Part shown: positions 35,068 to 48,489 of the stretch, piece after piece
How positions within the stretch are numbered: position 1 is the first letter of the stretch
How the letters are laid out: each line of letters begins with the position of its first letter
From: Kryptolebias marmoratus
Taxonomy: Eukaryota; Chordata; Actinopteri; Cyprinodontiformes; Rivulidae
NCBI RefSeq assembly: GCF_001649575.2
Contig: NC_051431.1
Span: 1,975,260-2,039,259 of the forward strand
Direction: 5' to 3'
DNA: 64,000 nucleotides
Notes under the pieces: generated by a model
Told to the model about the DNA's origin: nothing
What the model saw: the letters and a program-made list of their open reading frames with translations, nothing else
The model's database searches: none
Made by a program: the position numbers and the translations under genes

Positions 35068-37375
35068 CTCCTGAGGACTGAAGTCCGAACTCTGACTTTT
35101 CTACACTTTGCACACTTCCTGTTTCTTTACGTCTGAGCAGATTCTGGCGTTTCGGACGAACTGATGTGCACTGGTGACGCGTTTCCTTCTCACATGTCTG
35201 TTCACCATCCTGAGCTCGGACCTGAACCCTCCCACGTGTCCGGCTGATCAGAGCATGAAGACTTGTAGCTCCGCGGTTCGGTGAAGGATTTTTAGTCCTT
35301 CCTGTTAATGTAGTTTCACAGAACAACCGCTGTCCAACCGTTGTGCTGTTAAACCTTTATCAGCAGAAAATATTTTCTTGCAATGAATTAACTTAATTGA
35401 TAAAAATGAAAAACGCATTAAAGTGTTAATTTAATCATTTTGGAAGGTCGGCACTTCAAACTCGCTGATCTTCATCTGCCCGGTTCGCCTGCAAAACAAA
35501 ACAATTCTTGATTTAAAACTCCAATAAAACACAATTTAATTATCTGCAATTATTTAAACCGTTTAATTAAAAGTAGGACAAAGACAACAATTGAGAAGTT
35601 TTGTTCGCATCTGAATAAAATTGTCTCGTTTTGAATTTGATGTTTTACTTTAACACAACTACTAAGTATCCGCAGACAAACTGCTGTTAATTTAAAGGGA
35701 AACATTTTAATTTCCTGGTTTAAAGCTGCAGGACTGCAGCTGCTCGATGGTCTGAGCCTCCTCCATCAGATCAGGACGAGTTTTTGGAGGGAGAGCTGAT
35801 AAAAAGCCGATTGATCCAGTTGTTGTTCAGTCATAAAGCAGGCTCCTGTCAGCTGATTGTTTGTCTGACCTCTCACCCTTCACCGTAGTTCCTCCCATCT
35901 CTGTTTTCTTGGATTTAAAGCAGCTCAGATTAGCTCACCTCGTCCAGCATCAGTTTAACCCAGATTTAAGGCGACACTTCCTCGTGAAACTAACCTTTCC
36001 TCCAATAAAGAGACAAACTCCGTCATCACTTCTCAACCAGCCATGTGCCCAGCTAGTAAACAAACATCGCTAATAAGACATTTAACAATCATTATTCTAG
36101 TTTTCATCCATTTACGACTCCTGCTTTTTTACAAACATGCCGTTGAAAATCATTTCCGAGGTTAGTTGGGTTTCTGTAGCTCCTCTCAGGACCCCTAACA
36201 CCGTCCCACTGGTTGAATTTATTTCACATGTTCTTATTTCCAGAGAAAAGAAAAGTGTTTCAGGATCTGAAAACATGTTTTGTCACTGGCTGTTTCATTT
36301 GTAGACGCACTAATAAATTACGTTCATTGCCAACTGTTTTCAGAAGAGAGTTTCTAATTCAGTCGTTTTCACCTTTAGAATCATGATTTTTTTTATTATC
36401 CTAGTGCTTCCAGAGGCGTTTGAAGACCAACACTCAGTGGAAGTTTTCAGATTTGGGTTTTGTTGCCTCAGGTTTTGCAGATTAACTGAGTCCTACAGTG
36501 AATGTGCCGCAAAAATGTTAAAGTCTTAAAATCTTTGCAGATTATTTTGTGAGAAAAGTTACCGTAAAGCGAGTTAAGAGGATCTTCCTGTTGCAACTGA
36601 TCCAAAATATAACAAATAATTCACTCAGATGAGCCGAATTTAACTCATAAATATATTATTTTAAGCACTATTTGGAAATGATTTAACGATTCAGCAGAAT
36701 AAGACGAGGAGAGGATCCCTTAGTGTTCAGTTTCAGATGAAGAAGCAATGAAGCATCTTTTTGGTTGTTATTGTTGTAACTTAATTAACCTGGCAGCTTG
36801 AGCCAATAATGTTTATGCAAATATGAAACAACTCCTCCCTGCTCATCAGGAACCTGCAGCAAAACATATCTGTACATCCCAACATCTGCAGGATCCCTGC
36901 AGATTTCACGTTTGAGATTCACGTTCATTTGTAGAAATGCAAAGTTAATAATATTTTGTTCTTGATTTAAGCGATATATGTGCTTTTATTGTGTTTTAGC
37001 AAGAACAAACTGACAGGAAGGATTGTTGAAACTTGTGGTGAAGCTTGTGAAACGTCTTCCAGTTAACAGGAACGCCAGTGAACCCGACTGACACGTTTGT
37101 TTCCGACGCTCCCTGAACGCCCCTGAGCTTTCACTTTTTTTTTTTTTTTTGGTCTTTACGGTTCTCGTTCTCTTTCAGATTTTCGTTCTTGGGTCCAGCT
37201 GCTGATTGTCTTTGTCCTCGACGATGCTCTGAGTTTTTCGTTTTGACCTGCAGATACTTTGTTGAATCGATCATTTGTGATCAAACAGAAACAATCGTGT
37301 GCACAACATCTGTACAAAGCTCAAATTTCTCAAAAAGAAGATTAATATTTTCTGATCTGTGCAAATCAAACTGAT

Positions 37376-37383
37376 GAAATAAA
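37376..37383 (+). terminator. Candidate polyadenylation signal downstream of the aftiphilin-like gene
   Basis: AATAAA occurs in gaaataaaag. It lies 2.3 kb after the stop; an alternative AATAAA near 35523 is closer. Which one is used cannot be told from sequence. Confidence 0.25.
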
Positions 37384-37624
37384 AGGAATCTGAGTGTTGA
37401 CCCTTGATTTTTTTGTAATATTTCGATCTAAACACATCTTAAGGCTTCATCCTAATTCAACATATTTTGTAATTATTGACATTTATCTCTCAGACCATCA
37501 GAATTAAAGAGATGAATTTTACTTCTGATTTAGATGTTTGAGGTAAAAACTATTTCCTCTTCAGAGATTTCTTCTGTTTTTGTCACATTTAAATGTTTCT
37601 TTAAACAAACAAATGTTAACATCA

Positions 37625-37980
37625 GACAAAGATAAGGTCCCGAATGGATGTCCGGACCTTCAGGATGTTCTGGTAGAGAGCAAAGCAGCCCCAGACCATC
37701 ACACTACCACTTCCATGTTTGACTGTAGATGTGAAGTTCCACTTTGTCTCATCAGTCCACAGAATATTTTCCCAAAAGATTGTTTTTTGGTTTTTGTTTT
37801 TGGTCTTGAAACTCTCCCATGGCGGCCATTTTTGTCTCATTCTGGTTGTTGACTCGTGACCTCTGACCTTCACCGAGGCGATTAAGGCCTGCAGAGCTTC
37901 AGATGTTGATCTGGCTTTTTTTTAGGACCTTCTGGGTGAGTCGCCAGTCCTGGGAAGGTTCACCACTGCTCCACGTTTTC
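37625..37980 (-). mobile_element. Tc1/mariner transposase relic
   Basis: A minus-strand frame includes ILWTDETKWNF and HGSGSVMVWGCF, which match the conserved catalytic-domain blocks of Tc1-type transposases (normally W(S/T)DE and GGGSVMVWG). The segment between them is shortened and the frame is broken. Intergenic. Confidence 0.65.
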
Positions 37981-38060
37981 TTTATTTGTGGATCTATGTA
38001 AGAGATTTCTTGATTCTGCAGATCTGGGAGTAATCAGGCCTGGATGTAGCTCTCCAAATT

Positions 38061-38107
38061 CAGTTCAGTTCAGTTTGTTTATGTAGCACCAAGTCACAAC
38101 AAAAGTC
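38061..38107. repeat. Short interspersed fragment, second copy
   Basis: Shares tagcaccaagtcacaacaaa with the 8125-8200 fragment, allowing one difference. Intergenic, just after the Tc1 relic. Confidence 0.4.
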
Positions 38108-38549
38108 CAAAAAACGTGTTTAATCAAAGTTAATGTTTGATTTAACAAGGGGGCAATTATTGTTTCTCAAAGGGCAAAGGTGGTTTGAATAGCTTTTCTT
38201 TTCCTTAATAAGTGAAATCATCGTTTAAAAGCTGCGTTTGGCATTTAAAGAGGTTATTTTTGTCTGATATTAACATTTGTTCGTTGATCTGAAGAGCTGA
38301 GAAATCAGTAAGGGGCTAAACACACACACACATATTTTTCTGCCCAACCTTTCAGGCTCATTAAAATCGGACACATTTGCCAAAACTTCACCTTCAGGTG
38401 AAATGAGAACATTTTTCTCTGAAGTCAGATTTATTTAAGAAGCACTTTTTGTTCTGTAACAATAGAAAAACCTAAAAACAACCAGAGCAGCAAAAAAGGC
38501 AATAAAGGACAAACATTTTGTCAAAAAATTAAGCAATAATAAGTGAAGT

Positions 38550-38795
38550 TCTTCTTGAAGGAATGCATATCGCCCGCCATCTGTTGGGCATGACTCTCAG
38601 CTACTACCACTCCACAAACTGACCGAGTTGTAGCCATTTTTTGTTGGCTAATATGGATTATATATGTGGCGGAATTGACTACAAAAGTTAATCAGCTGTA
38701 GACAAACATCCACTGATTGATTCTGAGTTCCTTTAAAATTTATCTGTTGGTTCAAGAGATATTTTGCTAACAGACAAACCGACATGTCATCGACT
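38550..38795. repeat. Dispersed repeat, same family as 29910
   Basis: Shares gaatgcatatcgcccgccat, catgactctcagctactacc and caagagatattttgctaaca in the same order, with a shorter middle. Confidence 0.6.
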
Positions 38796-40007
38796 TTCCC
38801 CTTTCAGCAGCAGACGAAAGTAAAAGGAGCATTAGATAAATATACTGAAAACAGGGTGGATGAGATGTGTCTAAATAAGATAAAAATAGTTTTGTTGTTT
38901 TGAGTTTGTCAGAAATCTGGTCACACGCTCTCAGTTTTATCTTGGAGGCAAACCACGATCACAGCCTGACTCTCTGAACTCAAAAGCAAACAAACAACAG
39001 AAAACTCTGACATTTTTAACTGGGTCATTTTCAAAACATGATAGTTTATTTGTTTACGTCTGAAAAGTCCTGCAAGTTTGTCCAGACAGCCGCTCTTCAT
39101 CCTGATATGAAACTAATATATTTACGGTTTATTTTAAACATTAAAGCAGCTCAAACGTCTCTCAGTGGTGTGATCAATAAGGGTCTTTGTGCTCCAGACA
39201 GAGTTAAAAACTTTAATTTGATGAGTCAGAGCCCGCTGCGAACTGATAACAGAGCTCTTCACTGACTGACCTGACCTCATGATTCAGCTGACACTTTCAG
39301 CTCATAAAAACACCAAAAACAACCGAGCGGTTCCTTCCAGGAGGAACCAGCAGAGCGTGCTCGGGGTGTTTTGTTGCTCCTGGCAACATCTGAGTGAGAA
39401 ACCAAGGGTTACAGAACAGAGCTTCAGGGATCGTCTGAGCGTCCTGTCGACTGGAAATGATCTCACAGAGAACTAATATTTAAAGGAAAAGGCTTGTTTT
39501 CCAGAATGGAGTTAAGTATTCTGTGTGAACTGACTTTTTTCTTGCTAGCTAGCCCTTAAATATGACATGATCCCGGATAAAAGCACAACATGTTATTGAT
39601 CTGTGTGCTTTCTGGATGGATCAGTGAAATGTTTAACTCATTGTTGAACTCGTGCTTCATGTCTGCAGAGGTTTTGTTCTTCATAAAGTGGAGCTCAGTT
39701 CAGGACAGGCTCACTGGCGCTCGAGTTACAGACGTTATTTAAGCTACGATAAGTTCAATGCTTTAGGTTTTACATGCTGATTTCATGCTGTGCTCAGTTC
39801 CAACCCTCAACTTCCTGTTTCTGCTGCTGTGATGCATGATGGGAATGACTCAGCCAGCAGAGCTCAAACAACAACCAGATTTCAGCTGCAAGGACTGGAC
39901 AGAACATGGCTAAAATCAGCTTTGTTTACTAATATTTAACCAAAACATGCAGCTAAAGACAGATTTTACAAACCTTAAAATTAAAATTACAAAAGGATAA
40001 CGATAAG

Positions 40008-40530
40008 CTAAAAATAGCAAAAGTAGTAAAGGTCTTGCCAAAAGCTAAGAGTAGCAAAATGGCTGCTAGAAGCTAAAATGCTAGCTATGAGCTAAAGGTA
40101 GCAAAATGGCTGCTAGAGGCTAAAAGTAGCAAGCAGAAGCTAAGTGCTTAATGTCTTAAAATGCTAGCTATGAGCTAAAAGTAGAAAAAGGCTGAAGAAG
40201 TAACAGAACAGCAGCTAAAATTCAAAGGTACCAGAATCAAAGCTAAAAGTAGCAAAAAGATAGCCAGAAGCTAAAAGTAACAAAAGGCTAGTTAAAAGGT
40301 AAAAGTAGCAAAATGGCCACTAGAAGCTAAAAGTAGCAAAAATAGCATAAATGCTAAATGTCACAAAATGCTAGTTATGTGGTAAAAGTAGCAAAAAAAA
40401 AGCTAAAAGTAGAAAAAGGGAAGTTTTTTGCTAAAAGTAACATAACAGTAGCTAAAAGTTAAAGGTAGCAGATGGTAGCTAAAAGCTAAAAGAAACAAAA
40501 GGCTAATTAAAAGCTAAAAGTAGCCCAAGA
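40008..40530. repeat. Imperfect tandem array of agctaaaagtagcaaa units
   Basis: Around twenty irregular copies of a unit near 16-34 bases, agctaaaagtagcaaaatgg with variants. It ends about 250 bases upstream of the kcnk6 start codon. Shorter arrays of the same word lie at 56155-56270 and 59625-59790, and in reverse orientation at 2670-2780 and 3000-3060. Confidence 0.75.
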
Positions 40531-40783
40531 AGACGAAACCCAAGGCAGTTTGTTGAAGCAGGTTTAAAGGAGAACATCTTAATATGTTTCTATTAAAAAC
40601 TCCAATCTTTTAAAAAGAATCCAAGCCCCAGCAGCCTGGTCCTGAACCCCGTCCAGCAGCCTGCAGAGTCCAGGGTGCACCTCGTGCAGCTGCGGGCCTC
40701 AGGGGGAGGTGTTCTGGTTCTGGTTCCGCCCCTGGCAGCAGCTGAAAGCCTCGGAACCAGCGGCTGGGCGGCTCAGACGCGTC

Positions 40784-42352
40784 ATGCATTCTGCGGGGAA
40801 GTCGTGGCTGCTGCTGAGCGGCTTCGTCCTGTTTTACATCATCTACCTGCTGTTCGGAGCGCTGGTGTTCTCCAGCATCGAGCGGCCCGCGGAGGACCAG
40901 CTGCGGCTGGACATGGACAAGCTGAAGGACGCCTTCCTGAACCGCAGCTGCGTCAGCGCCGCGTCCCTGGAGCTCTTCCTCAGCAAAGTGCTGTCGGCCA
41001 ACAAGTACGGCGTGTCCGTCCTCAGGAACTCCTCGGGGACGTCCAACTGGGACCTGGCGTCCTCCATGTTCTTCGCCAACACGCTGGTGACCACCGTGGG
41101 TGAGTCGGACTAACAGCCTCACCTGGAGGCGTTTTACGCATGACGCGGAGCTCCAGGGTCTCCACGAGAAGTTCCCCTGCAGTGGTTCCGTTCATGCAGA
41201 TCATGTTTGATGTTCTTCTCCAAATTACAGACAAGTCTCAGCTGTGAAGAGAGAACAAAACCGATGCCTAAAAGCTCCAGTTCTGCTTTTCTAATCATTT
41301 ACATCCCCTGATCTCAAGATATTATAGACTGTAGAAAACATATTTTTATGTTAAAGTTATATTTTATTTATTTCCCCATTGTTGTTGGTGTTCTTGATCT
41401 GCTTGAGAACTTTTATTTTGACATTCTGGGTGAAGGTTCTGTAGTGGCTGCAGAAAGTTTGAGTTTAGCAGAATAATCTGGGTTTATACCCCAGATTATA
41501 GGAGGAAGTCACCTGTGCAGCTGGATACAGAACATCCCAGAGGTTCTCTGTCTGCAGCCGAGGTTCCCTGAGTTTTCACAAATGTTTCAGAGAGGTGTAT
41601 ATGTGTAAAAAGTCCCAGCACCCATCTCCTGAATGAGCCGACCTTTTGATTTGGGCTCAAATGGCACCATTATAGCCAACTTTTTCTCTTGTAATATTAA
41701 TGATACTCTCAGACCCGGTCCCAGCCCCAGCTTTGGATGTTTGTGCAGCTCTGAAGCTCTGAAGTGATCCTCTTCTCACCAGCGTTTCACCTCACGCTGC
41801 AGCTGCAGGTGTTTGTTTCAGTCAGTCTCATATTTCAGAACATTTAAGGTAAAACGAGTTTTCAAACCACCAGTTCATGGCTTTATGTCCTGTGATGATC
41901 GATCACAGACGTGGATCCAATCATTCCTTTTGCTTGCTTACCTACATCTGCAGCTCCTCTTCCTCAGGATGCAGTTTGATGTTCCTGAAGGAGCCCAGAG
42001 AGGAAACAGAACTCGGGTCTCAGAGGAGTTTTTGTGGTTTTTAGTTTTTGTGGTTCTTGGCAGGTGTTTCCCCGATCCACTCCAAGCTCCTCTTCGGGGA
42101 TGTTTCTGCTTTCTGACGTCCTTTAACTTTATAAAACAGCTCTTATTTAAAACACAATATCCTCATTTTCATTACTCTGAGGTTTAATTCATTTGTTTTT
42201 ATAGTATTTCTGTGTAAACGGTTTAATATCTTGGCAAGTTGACTTTTAAAAGCCTTCAGATGTTTGAGTTGTCAGCCAGAGAATATTCAGCCTGAGTTTT
42301 ATACAGAATATAAAGTTTACACAGTCAGAGAACGGCATTAACAGAAACTCTG

Positions 42353-42396
<44 letters not shown>

Positions 42397-45300
42397 ACAG
42401 CTGGTGGTAAAAGCTGTAATTCACAATCTTCTGGCAGATGTTCTGGGCTGGTTTAGATCTGAGTGATGACAGAAGGGAAAGAAAATTTCCGTGGCGGCGT
42501 TTATCTTTTTTTTTTTTTTTACGTCTGTGCTCCGTTTTGGTGAACTTCCTGTTCCAACAGGATGTTCAGGCAGAACAAAGTGCCACTCATGGTGCCCACA
42601 CACAAGTTAGAAAAGGTTAATTTCCTCATTATCAGAAAGAAACACTCAGTATGATTTAGTTGTAAATGGATATCCAGTGATTGAGTTTCAGATTGCTCTT
42701 TATGTCAGCAGTGCATCAACATCTGGCCCCGAAATGACAAATAAAGTAGTTTAGTAATCTGAGATGTGGCTTTAAATCATATTTTAAGTGTTGGTCCGTC
42801 TCGCTCACTGACCAGTTAGTAATATTTAACATCTAATGAGATGCTTTTGAAAAGTTTATTCTGACTAAAAGGAACAAAAAAACAACAAGCAAAGCTGATT
42901 AAACGGCAGAGTGAACGTAACAAAAGATGGTGTCAGAAGGATCGAAGAGGATTTAATTCTCCTTCAGATGTCTTACAGGTTTAAAGAGTTCCAGTATCAG
43001 AACTACACGTAATGCTCCTTTTTATTACCTTTTGTAAATTTGCAACTAACTGTCAGGGTGTGTCACATTGACAGTGAAGCAAATGTTTAATGAGGAAATG
43101 CAAATTCATGCATGAAGCAGAACAGCGGTGGCCTTTGTGTTGCTTTCTCTGCACTTCTGCAGTTGTTGCCGTCTGTGATGCTCGGTGGGGTTTGAGCCGA
43201 ACGTTACGGCTGGAAAAAAAAGAAAACCAAGCAGTCAGATGACCGAAGTGAGTGGAAACAAACCACACTCATCTAGAAGTGAAACAAATTCAAAGCTTTT
43301 TACTGGTTGCATCGTAATGACTCTGATGGACCTAAAATGTTCAAATTCTGAGGTGATCTTTCTTTTAGAGCTCATAAATAAATTTAGGGAACTAAAATGT
43401 GTTTCTGGCTGCAAGGGAGTTGTGACTCCTCTGACCGTAACTCTTTTTCTTCATGTTTATCTTGGTTAAATATTGAACTCCTGGGGCTGAAGACGTGTTG
43501 AGCTGATGCTGATTGGCTGATCAGCTGCAGCGACGTCAGAAAGTAAACGGCGACATCTCGTATCTTTTCTGTGTCACAAAAAAACAAACCAGTTTAAAGT
43601 TTATTTTCTGTCATTCGGACTTTAAAATGCTGATTATTAATTTTATTTACTGTCCTTCAGCCATCCTCCAAGATGCTTCATCTGTCCCGGCTGCTCGGTG
43701 GGGACATTCTGTCCCAAACATTTCACACGGAGGGGACAGATGTTAGGAGTGATGGAAGCAATTTCCATGCATGTGATTGGTTGTGCAGAAGGCTGTGACC
43801 TTTTATTAAAACCTCCACATGACGTCTACACTAGAAAGTTTCCCCCATCATTCGCACCTCGGCTCAAAACGTGTCTCACCCTTAGAAAAACAACCCCAGT
43901 GACCCTCAGGATGTCCCATTCGTCGCAGTTAAACTCGTGATTTCAACGAGTATGAAGGAGTGAACGAATCAGAACCAAAAAGAAATCCAGGTGATTTTTA
44001 CTTTCAGATGAATAGTTTTTGTCTTACACAGAACTCTTATAGACAGGTACATGTTTTATGGGTTTCTATGTTCTCTTCAAACAAAATAATATTCATAGGA
44101 ACATTACACTCATCATCAGTGATTCTCCTGAAGTCTTTAAAGGTTTAAAACCTTCAACCTGGCTGTCAAGTCAGAAGTTAAACTTCTGTCCAGGAATGAT
44201 CCAAAGAACTAAAATAAAGAAGAATTATTATAACAGCAGTGTGTATTTCCCAAGTCAGTGTCATGAAACTAAAAAAAAAAACTTAATTAAGGGCCTAGCA
44301 CTCCTTGAAAGAATGCATATCGCCTGCCACCTTTCATGTCAGAATTTGACTAAGAGCCTCTTTAAAAAATGGAGCCGTTTAAGTTAAATCTTAAAAATAA
44401 CAGAATGCACAATCTAAAGTGATATTTCATGATCTGTTAATGCTTGGAGTACATGTTGGGAATGACTCTGTTGATTTAGCTGAAGCAGCCATCTTGAGTT
44501 GGGTTGACTCCAAAGGGCTGAAAAGGATTTTGAGTTTCATTGAAATCTGTCCCGTGGCTCATGAGATATTTTGCTAACAGAAGGTTTAAAGCTTGGATTT
44601 TGTGAAATGTGTTGCACTTGATGTTGGTGACGATGCACAGCTGATACCACAACACGTTTTAGCTCAATGTCTGCAAAACTGGCTGACTTTTAGTCCTTTT
44701 TGTGTTTTCTAAGGTCAAATATTAACAACCTGTACTGGAGACTACATGGACATGCTTTTTAGTAGGCCAATAAAAAAAATCCTGCCTTTTATTGGTCTTT
44801 TGTAATCTAATTTTGGGTTTTCATTAGCTATAATCATCCAAATGAACAGAAATAAACACCTGAAGTATCTCACTGTGTGTAATGAAGCCATATGATGAGT
44901 TTCACTTGTTTCTGAAACCCGTCTCTTGTGTTCGGACCCTCAGGTTATGGTCACCCCACTCCTCTGTCTGACGCTGGGAAAGCCTTCTCCATCATCTACG
45001 CCCTCCTCGGTGTTCCCTTCACCATGCTGGTGCTGACGGCCTGCGTCCAGCGGGTCATGTACCCCCTGGTCCTCGCCCCCATCGGCCTCCTGCAGCGCTC
45101 GGGCCTGAAGCCTCGGCCCGCCACCGTGGTGCACTTCCTGCTGCTGCTGGTTCTGGTGGTGCTCTGCTTCTTCTTGGCGCCGGCGGCCGTCTTCAGAGAG
45201 GTGGAGGTGTCCTGGACCTTCTTAGACGGCATCTACTTCTGTTTCATCTCCCTGTGCACCATCGGGCTGGGGGACTTTGTTCCTGCAGCTCAGCCGGGTC

Positions 45301-47705
45301 AGAAGTACAGAGCGCTGTATCAGGTCGCCGTGATGGGTGAGTTTTCACTTCTTCATCCTAAATCCACCGCAGGAATGTTTTCCTGTGACTCGGTCAGATT
45401 AACTGCAGTCTGTGGGAGTTTACAGTCAAGCCCTTCTCATTTAATCTCCAGTGGATGTTTGAGAAAAAGGCGTTGCCTCATTAAGGAACCAGACGCTCGT
45501 ATCAGTACTCTTTACTCAGCTCAAGTCTAACAACAAAACTTTTAATCCTGGCTCTCTGATGAAGAAGAGGTAGAGCTCAAACTTCACTAAGAAGTTCTCT
45601 TTAACACGTCAAAGCATCCAGATGGTAAATACTGAATGCTTTCTTACGATTTTCTACAAGTAAAACAACCTGGGAAAAAAAAAAATCACCCAAAGGCTTC
45701 TATATGCAGCCATTTAAGAGGGAAAAATAACCCGTCAGTCTGTAACCGTTCGTCTTCCTCTCCTTTTCCTGCCAGTCGGAGTGAAGCAGAGAACAAACCT
45801 GTGTTTGTGGAGAATAACGAGCTGAAGAGTGGTAATGAGGTGGTGTTATTTGCGCCGCACTGAGGTGAGAATCTCAGTTGTTTCTCTGCAGAACGTCTTC
45901 ATTCTCACCTCAGCTGTGAGAAGCATCACGTCGCAGCCCGTCAGGGTCGAGGGGTCGGGACCGCAGGAAATGTCTGCATCTTCTCTGGAAATTAAAGTAA
46001 AAGTAAAGTAAAAATGTATTTGTATAGCACATTTCAGCAGCAAGGCATTCAAAGTGCTTTACATAATAAAAACATCAGTAAGATTACATGACAATCATAA
46101 AAAAAAATCATAAAAATGATAATCATAAGGTCAATATGTATTAAGATAATAAAGTCCAATCTTCCATGTGGCCCTTTTCAGGTTGCACTGGCATGACAGA
46201 TATTTAATGCTGAGTCAGCATTCGCGCTTCAGTTTTCCTGTTTTTTTATTTATCTGTTTGTGTTTCTTCAGTCCAGCTACATCTGCAGACTTTGTTTTAA
46301 TTCGGCTGTTCATATAACAAAACGATCAGCTCAATCAGAAGCATGTGAAGCCGTGTTCACACACTCTGAGTTAATGTCAGGTTTGAACTGTTTTTACGTT
46401 TTAAACTCGAGGAAATAATCACAAATACTATCAGGTGATTTGGCAATAAAACTTCAACATAACCTCATTCTCTTCTAATATTAAAGATGTTATAGTGTTT
46501 TTAGTTTTCCTCATTTTTAGCTTCTAAGTTTGACCTTTAAGAGTTGAAATGACTTTAAATATCTGACTGAACTTTAAGGTTTTAAATCTTGTGAAAAGTC
46601 AGAATAAATGAGTTTTATGTAATGAAGGTTGTGACCTGAAACATTTAACAATGACTTGTTAGCGGTCATGTGCTGAAAGGACTTAAAGTGCTGTTTCAGG
46701 ATTCTTCTGCAGAGCTGCGTTCCTGCTCACGTTGCTGAAGAGCAAATATTTTAGGAAGGTGGTTTTGGAGTTTGAACAGTCAAAGTCCTTGAACTCATCA
46801 GCAGAAATTTGTACAAGTTCAGTAAAACGGGTCAGACTAATTCTTTAGAAGCAGGAGATTAAAGTGACGTTTGGTGCCGTAAGGTCCGACGGTGTCTCCT
46901 TTCACCCCCCGCTGGACGTCTGTCCCAGAAACAGAACGGCAGCGAGGAGGCCTCTGTAATCGGACCCAGTTTTCCATCAACAGCCTCCGATTGTCCCGGT
47001 TCTGAACTCTGCAGATTTCTGGGCTACTTCAGTGAAACCAGAGAGGAAAGCAGAGTTTTCCTTTCAGGCAAACATAAGAATCAGAGCATAAATTAAAGGC
47101 CTGGCATTTCCTAAAGGAATGCATGTCGCCCGCCAAAGTTTGAACCATTTTGGGTCAAACCTTGGAAATAACTTTATGACGCTCAGAGGATGAGTGGCTG
47201 GCTTATTGCCTTTTTTTACAGGTCATTTTGCTGCAGACTTGATGGCCCTTCTCTGCTGCTTCTACTTCTTAGCTGGATATTAAACTTCCATCAGCTGTTT
47301 GCTGCATGTTGATAATTCTTTGAAGTCGTTAATAAAAGTAGGCCGTTAAGAACTGGAAGTCCACAATTTGAGGAAGAAAAAATCTTTTTCTTCTAGTTTC
47401 TGAAATATTTCTGGGTCCAGAAATCCTTCTTTGTGACCCGTATGTCTGCCTTCCCTCCAGTCTACCTGTTCATGGGTCTGATGATGATGTACCTCCTGCT
47501 GCGCTCCTTCCACAAGATGGCCGACCTGCATGGCCTGACCACCTTCCTGCAGCTGCCGCGCTGCGAGGACTCCGTGCTGGAGGAGGACCGGGAGACCATC
47601 ATGGATTCTGACCCGACGCCTCCTCCTTACCTGAAAGACAAAGATGCCAGCAAACCCCTGGGCCCGGGATCCTTTCCGTCTTACAACTCCATCAACAAAA
47701 GCTGA
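40784..47705 (+). CDS. kcnk6: Two-pore-domain K+ channel, TWIK family (TWIK2-like)
   Basis: Forms dimeric background potassium channels. Exons 40784-41099, 44944-45336 and 47461-47705 join in phase to 317 aa, against 313 in human KCNK6. Membrane segments lie near residues 8-29, 118-142, 166-189 and 237-254. The first pore filter is TTVGYG (103-108), split by intron 1 at Gly106; the second is TIGLGDF (211-217). The extracellular cap holds Cys56, the expected inter-subunit disulphide, and sequons at Asn53 and Asn82. The C-terminus keeps the KCNK6-like DLHGLT motif. Valine in filter 1 matches TWIK2 rather than TWIK1, which has threonine there. ATG 40784 is the first true ATG of the frame; the upstream opening uses GTG. 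KCNK1 or KCNK7 are less likely. Confidence 0.9.
42355..42394. repeat. (TG)n microsatellite in kcnk6 intron 1
   Basis: About 19 TG dinucleotides between ctggag and tacacag. Confidence 0.95.
44285..44580. repeat. Dispersed repeat, same family as 29910, in kcnk6 intron 1
   Basis: Contains ggcctagcactccttgaaag, atgcatatcgcctgccac, gttgggttgactccaaag and tcatgagatattttgctaac. A partial second copy follows at about 44630-44750. Confidence 0.6.
46000..46075. repeat. SINE-tail-like fragment in kcnk6 intron 2
   Basis: tgtatttgtatagcacattt followed by caaagtgctttacataa is a familiar dispersed teleost motif, here preceded by an aaagtaaaagtaaag run. Confidence 0.45.
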
Positions 47706-48483
47706 GCCGTGGAGAGGCGGCGGCGGTGGCGAAGGAAACAAACGTTCTACCTCTGGAGATCCCTCAGTCTGTAAGCCGTGATTAAACACCAGGATCTGAA
47801 CTTCTCATTCTTTTTATTTCACAAAACATCCTGGAAAGAAGGGAGGACATTTGTCTAAACAGACTTCACGCCAACATTTGATAAATAGTTGGGTTTTCTG
47901 TTTCACTTCATATTTTGTTCCACAAGTTTGGGTTTCTAAAACTAACAAGTATTGTTCTTTTAGCTGACGTAGTTTTATGCGTGTGGATAGTTCGTGTCCA
48001 TCATGTTTAAAAGCCTTTACTTGCTTTTGGGCGACTTTAATACAAATATGTGAAAACGACTCAGTTTTAAACCCACAGTTTCAAACAATAAGGCGTCAAC
48101 TGGAATGTGCTTCTCACTGATTTCCTGTTTTAAAGAAGAAAAGTCTAAAATCCTCAGCGTGGTGGTGCTGCCCCCTGGTGTCCAAATGTGATCATTACAG
48201 CTTCAAACTGGCAACAAACGGGTGAAAGTTTCAATAAAAAGAGTGAAGGAAGGATAAAAAAGATAAAATAAGAAGGGTTAAGTTACAGGTTTAATCTGAT
48301 TTACTAGGAAATGTATCCTGCTGTGGGGTCAGAAAAACACTTGAAATGCACTTTAACAGTCAAATTAATACTTTAATGTTGCCAAATAAATTTGATCATG
48401 TAAAAAAAACATCTTTGTTGTGTTCGTCATGTATTTGTAACTGTAATTTAACATGTATTTACACCTGACAATCTTATATATTA

Positions 48484-48489
48484 AATAAA
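48484..48489 (+). terminator. kcnk6: Probable kcnk6 polyadenylation signal
   Basis: AATAAA, 779 bases after the kcnk6 stop codon, is followed by a T-rich stretch (ctgtttttcttg). No closer canonical hexamer in a comparable setting was chosen. Confidence 0.45.

Larger units (their letters stand above)
35068..40000. other. 3' UTR and intergenic region before kcnk6
   Basis: Begins with the aftiphilin-like gene's 3' UTR of uncertain length. The Tc1 relic, a fragment at 38061 and a dispersed repeat at 38550 follow. I see no convincing further gene or structured RNA. Confidence 0.55.

Noticed and set aside
34881..35081. Frame MNLMMDADFN... as a separate small gene
   Set aside because: The last aftiphilin-like exon uses another frame here, which is phase-consistent with the preceding exon and ends at TGA 35065-35067.
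40610..41122. Minus-strand and alternative-frame openings over kcnk6 exon 1
   Set aside because: GC-rich shadow frames with no domain. The sense frame has the K2P membrane segment and filter, and some of these openings start at GTG.
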